A stretch of DNA of 64,000 nt from positions 1-64,000 of the IMG/VR virus record IMGVR_UViG_3300032046_000013. One strand, 5' to 3'. Below are positions 60,950 through 64,000 of the stretch, one piece after another. Both the position numbers and the translations under genes were made by a program. The notes under the pieces are model-generated. The model was not told where the DNA came from. It did no database searches and worked only from the letters and a program-made list of their open reading frames with translations. How positions within the stretch are numbered: position 1 is the stretch's first letter; each line of letters opens with the position of its first letter. The DNA is from a virus.

Positions 60950-61115
60950 GATCTGTGATACGCTCCCCCGCATGAATGCGGGGGCATCTCGGATCAGACA
61001 TGGGCCTCACCCGATACGCTTGTCGGTTCTACGATCCGGCTTACTTTTCTGTAACGAAAAGCAGGGGCCGTGATCTCCCCGACCGTCACTTCGGGCGTAA
61101 CCCGCCCTAGTTCGA
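60950..61115 (-). mobile_element. Relic of a third TnpB family: tnpB C-terminus and right-end hairpin
   Basis: On the minus strand the frame ending at TGA 60996-60994 reads LELGRVTPEVTVGEITAPAF, then SRIVEPTSVSGEAHV. This is the typical C-terminal end of one TnpB group (LGR-x-TPE-x-TPVE type). A perfect 9-bp-stem hairpin CCCCCGCAT/ATGCGGGGG follows at 60965-60984, as at IS200/IS605 right ends. The rest of tnpB is missing. The sequence differs from both other TnpB types in the window. It fills the otherwise empty gap 60916-61106. Confidence 0.75.
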
Positions 61116-61223
61116 GAATGATTCATCGAGGTCTGCCTGGGCTTCCCTTGGATACACTGGGGCAAATTTCATTGCCTCATCGTAGTCATGGTCATTTATC
61201 AGCCGTTTTTCTGTCGTTTCCAT
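61107..61223 (-). CDS. Small ORF, 38 residues, possibly cut short by the TnpB relic
   Basis: ATG 61223 lies one base after the previous stop with GGAGAAGGG upstream. It encodes METTEKRLINDHDYDEAMKF and PVYPREAQADLDESF, then stops in the first codons of the TnpB relic (CTA GGG junction). The good start and the coding look suggest a real small gene whose original C-terminus was replaced by the insertion. Confidence 0.55.
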   Translation of the reverse strand: METTEKRLINDHDYDEAMKFAPVYPREAQADLDESFSN

Positions 61224-61224
61224 C

Positions 61225-61797
61225 TCACCCTTCTCCTTTGATCGTCACATGCGTGATTCCCGGACTCGGCTTCGCTACTTCCGATTCCGGGGGCCTGAGC
61301 AATATCCGAAAAGCCGGGACCTGAATCAATGCGCTTTGAATGTCCGTAGGCAATTCATCCCATTGGTCTAGCAACAATTCACGGCTCGGAACTTCACCGA
61401 AAATCGATTGCAGAATCCCGACCCGTTTTTCGATAATCATCTGATCCCATTGCTCTTGCGCTCGGGTTTCTATCGAGGAAATGTGCGCGGTTTTACCGTA
61501 ACTCAACATCGTCGCCCTCTGGTCCCCCATGCCCGGAGACTTCTCTTTTCCAGGCACGGGAAATGACAGTAGGTAATCTATGCGTTTCAAATACTGATCA
61601 ACTGCGATGCAGGAGTTCACGATAGACACCACAGAGACTGCCATCGCCCGTTGGAGTTGGGATAACTGAATATCCTGCTCCCGGTCTGAGGGTAGCAGAT
61701 GTCGGTTCTCCACGGTCTGCCGCAGACGAATCGCCGCATTGCGGATGTCCGCCACGGCTTGGTCGATCTCACTGCGCTTATTTATCTGATCAGCCAT
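61225..61797 (-). CDS. Helical protein of unknown function
   Basis: A 190-residue, mainly helical protein. Residues 1-80 form a long helix pair (AVADIRNAAIRLRQTVENRH); the centre has GKTAHISSIETRAQEQWDQM, including a KTA motif as in the neighbouring modular proteins. ATG 61797 is in TGATG with the upstream stop. No family recognised. Confidence 0.55.
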   Translation of the reverse strand: MADQINKRSEIDQAVADIRNAAIRLRQTVENRHLLPSDREQDIQLSQLQRAMAVSVVSIVNSCIAVDQYLKRIDYLLSFPVPGKEKSPGMGDQRATMLSYGKTAHISSIETRAQEQWDQMIIEKRVGILQSIFGEVPSRELLLDQWDELPTDIQSALIQVPAFRILLRPPESEVAKPSPGITHVTIKGEG

Positions 61798-63824
61798 CAG
61801 AATCCATACTGGGACATCGAAGGCCCCTTGCTCACATTCTCATCCGACGGCTGGATGCCCCGCCGCACGGGTTCGCCCACTTCCAACCCCATCCCGAGTT
61901 CCTGCCGTAGGTCATCATCAGTCTGAACGGGCAATCCCTGGGATTCCGCCTGTTCGACTAACTGATCAACCTCGGACTTCAGTTGGGAAATCTCTTCGGT
62001 CAATGAATCCCTGTGCGTTCGCCATTCCATCACCCGCTCTTTTAATGTATCCATCCGATCCGGCGTCTGGATCACTTGGGGCGTGACCGGGGCCACCATC
62101 TGGGTCAATTGATCCAGAGGCACCAGATCGAAACTCAGGGGGCCTTCCACGACCTGAAATTCCATGCCGTCGCATCCGTCCAGACCGTAACCCTGCTTGG
62201 CGCGGAAGGCGAATATCCCGGGTTCCGTTTCCTCAAAATGTCCGTCTCGAATGCTTCCCATTTTGGACAGGGGGATGCGGTTGGGCAACCGAGCAATAGA
62301 GGCCCGGAATTGCTCGTCCGTAATTCGAGTATCCTCCAGGCCAGCGGTTTTCGCTGTGGCGGGTATTCGGCGCGAGAGCATTCCCTTGTAAAATTCCCGA
62401 TCTTCCGGGGATGAGTAATAGTAGTTCACCACCTCATCCGGGTCCAGGCCCTGATCTCGCGCCCAGTCCAGAATCTGATCTTCATCCCGCCCCTGGATAC
62501 TGAATTGATCGATCTGGTCTTTCACTTCTTCGCTCAGGCGTGAGGTCTTGGCCACGGGTGTCGCGGACTTCCACTCTCCGGTCTCCGGGGTGAACCGATA
62601 CCGCGAGATTTCCCGGTCTCCGTTCGGACCAGAGAACACGGCAATCAGATAGGTCTGCTGGGGCGCAAACTGTCCATGCTGACGAGCCGCGAGCCGAGCC
62701 TGGGCTACGGATGGGAACTGGCCTAGGTCTTCCCCCTCGGGGGTTCGCACGGACACGACTTGGCGGAGTCTCCGCGAGGTCTTGGGCTTCTCATCCAGCG
62801 GCTTATGGCACTTCGGACACTCCTGCTTATCCGGGTCCAAAATCTGGAAATGACAATGCGGACATTCCCGAGGGTCCGGTTCGTTCACCGTATCGGCGTC
62901 CGCCGATGCCTGCTTTTTCCACCTGGGTTCATCCTCGACGTTCGCCGCAAGGTAGCCCATAACATCTTCCTTGAATTCCGAGGCCAGTTCGTGCACCGCT
63001 TCCTGGAGGCTCAGCTTGTCCGCACTCACCTCGTTCACTTGCTCTCTGAGTGCTCGCACCCGATCCAGCATTTCCTGGTGCCCCGAACTCTTGGCCAGGG
63101 CCTCTTGCATGTCCAGCAGGTTCATGCCCAAGTCCCGGAGGTCCTGTTCGAGGCCCTGGCGTTCGGCCCCGACTTCCTCGATTTCCGAAGCAATGGTTCC
63201 GAATGGATCATCTTCACGAAAGGCCGCGAGAGTATCGCCTTCCTCAAGTCTCCACACTTCTCCGGCAGGATCGGGCCATTGATCGAATCGCTGGATTGCC
63301 CCGGACTTGGGTTTGATCTTCGCTTGTTTGTTCATCGCACCTTCATTCCGTTGGGCCTGTTTCATTACTGACCGGACATAGCCTAACTGGAATGGGGACA
63401 CTTCGCCAGTTCTTTCATCTTGCAGATCAATATCCGTCGCAAAAGGATTCCCAGAAGGCTGATATGGTTTCGATACCACCACATAAACATCTTCGCCATC
63501 GATCAATTTATCGCCGACACCAGGCGTTTCCATGAGTCCTTCCCAGTCGTCATCTTCATCTGGCTGTTCATTCACATTCGCACCTTCATTAGATTCATTT
63601 CTCATCGCAGTTTTCCTTCCCGTCGTAGCCGAATCATCGCGTTCCTGGACAATGGCCTGAGTGCCGATATTTGTCAAAAGGTTTTGCCTTGCCACCGCTT
63701 CTTCCTCAGTCTTGAACATCCCGTCCAACATCCAGGAGTTAGCCACAAATTTCATCACCCGGAAACGTAGCATCGGACGATAGTCGATATCTCTCAATAG
63801 CCGATCAGCCGTGCGTGGCCTCAC
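61797..63824 (-). CDS. Multi-module protein, 675 residues
   Basis: Start GTG 63824 overlaps the upstream stop (GTGA). Order of parts: a short N-terminal domain; RKTA; an acidic segment; a small beta module (GDKLIDGEDVYVVVSKPYQP); NKQA; a helical coiled region; KKQA; a zinc ribbon (CPHCHFQI...CPKCHKPL, about 318-338); a module with ARLAARQHGQFAPQQTYLIA; AKTA; and a last part before a C-terminal coiled coil. Function unknown; belongs to the modular series. Confidence 0.7.
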   Translation of the reverse strand: MRPRTADRLLRDIDYRPMLRFRVMKFVANSWMLDGMFKTEEEAVARQNLLTNIGTQAIVQERDDSATTGRKTAMRNESNEGANVNEQPDEDDDWEGLMETPGVGDKLIDGEDVYVVVSKPYQPSGNPFATDIDLQDERTGEVSPFQLGYVRSVMKQAQRNEGAMNKQAKIKPKSGAIQRFDQWPDPAGEVWRLEEGDTLAAFREDDPFGTIASEIEEVGAERQGLEQDLRDLGMNLLDMQEALAKSSGHQEMLDRVRALREQVNEVSADKLSLQEAVHELASEFKEDVMGYLAANVEDEPRWKKQASADADTVNEPDPRECPHCHFQILDPDKQECPKCHKPLDEKPKTSRRLRQVVSVRTPEGEDLGQFPSVAQARLAARQHGQFAPQQTYLIAVFSGPNGDREISRYRFTPETGEWKSATPVAKTSRLSEEVKDQIDQFSIQGRDEDQILDWARDQGLDPDEVVNYYYSSPEDREFYKGMLSRRIPATAKTAGLEDTRITDEQFRASIARLPNRIPLSKMGSIRDGHFEETEPGIFAFRAKQGYGLDGCDGMEFQVVEGPLSFDLVPLDQLTQMVAPVTPQVIQTPDRMDTLKERVMEWRTHRDSLTEEISQLKSEVDQLVEQAESQGLPVQTDDDLRQELGMGLEVGEPVRRGIQPSDENVSKGPSMSQYGF

Positions 63825-64000
63825 CTTCCGCTCCTTCGTGTAACCGCTGGCACGGGCATATTCCTATGGCTCCGAGGTCCCGAACTCGCCACAGGTTTGA
63901 CCGGGGGCTGGTATCCATACCTGGACCGGATGGTATCCAGGGGATTGGCCCCAGGGATGGCTCCCATTCCCGGAGTCGGCATCAGGCCCCGCATCCGCTG
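63821..64000 (-). CDS. C-terminal end of an upstream gene (partial)
   Basis: An open frame of 59 codons enters from beyond the window edge and stops at TGA 63823-63821, overlapping the next GTG. It is Pro/Gly/Arg-rich (PTPGMGAIPGANPLDTIRSR, then YGYQPPVKPVASSGPRSH), probably a flexible tail. Terminase commonly lies upstream of this region, but nothing here proves that. Confidence 0.6.
   Translation of the reverse strand, partial: QRMRGLMPTPGMGAIPGANPLDTIRSRYGYQPPVKPVASSGPRSHRNMPVPAVTRRSGR

Overview
The window is the virion-structure region of a large tailed, contractile-tailed (myovirus-type) bacteriophage, or a large prophage of one. The evidence is a near-continuous minus-strand run of head and tail genes, most overlapping by 1-4 bases (ATGA, GTGA, TGATG), with recognisable portal, major capsid, sheath, tube, tail-assembly chaperone with a -1 frameshift site, tape-measure-like, hub and spike proteins. 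Terminase, replication and lysis-control genes are not visible, so this is only part of the genome. The host cannot be named. Ribosome binding sites are of the ordinary GGAGG bacterial type and ATG, GTG and TTG starts are all used.

Layout in the direction of minus-strand transcription (right to left). 64.0-48.3 kb: the end of an unidentified protein, then a series of unusually large, acidic, multi-module proteins (671, 643, 1066, 497 and 1538 residues) whose modules are repeatedly separated by short basic K-x-A/G motifs. 48.3-44.0 kb: portal protein split by a homing-endonuclease intein, small proteins and a HAD-type phosphatase. 43.98-38.4 kb: a plus-strand island of small accessory genes (zinc-binding protein, HExxH protein, a 27-bp-repeat protein, HTH protein, adenine methyltransferase that breaks an older gene, nucleotidyltransferase), closed by a convergent hairpin. 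38.2-29.6 kb: head proteins (scaffold-like, decoration-like, major capsid), connector-like proteins and a beta-helix fibre. 28.3-21.6 kb: neck-like proteins, sheath, tube and chaperones. 21.6-14.1 kb: a collagen-like fibre directly followed by a coupled set of glycosyltransferase, radical-SAM, sugar epimerase/dehydratase, methyltransferase and a second glycosyltransferase. 14.1-1.5 kb: three tape-measure-like paralogues (the first with an M15 peptidase domain), baseplate proteins, hub and gp5-like spike.

On top of this lies an unusual load of RNA-guided (OMEGA) elements: one intact TnpB element and two intact IsrB elements (PLMP, split RuvC, no HNH), all without a TnpA. Their ends can be fixed to the base by rejoining the phage genes around them. 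Both IsrB elements sit exactly in front of phage ATG start codons. At least four further right-end or 3'-terminal TnpB fragments, from three families, remain in or between phage genes without any nuclease gene, each still carrying the hairpin that ends a guide-RNA scaffold.

Functional picture: head and tail morphogenesis on one strand with tight translational coupling; a probable fibre-glycosylation cassette; and repeated invasion by TnpB/IsrB elements which the phage tolerates because they land at gene boundaries.
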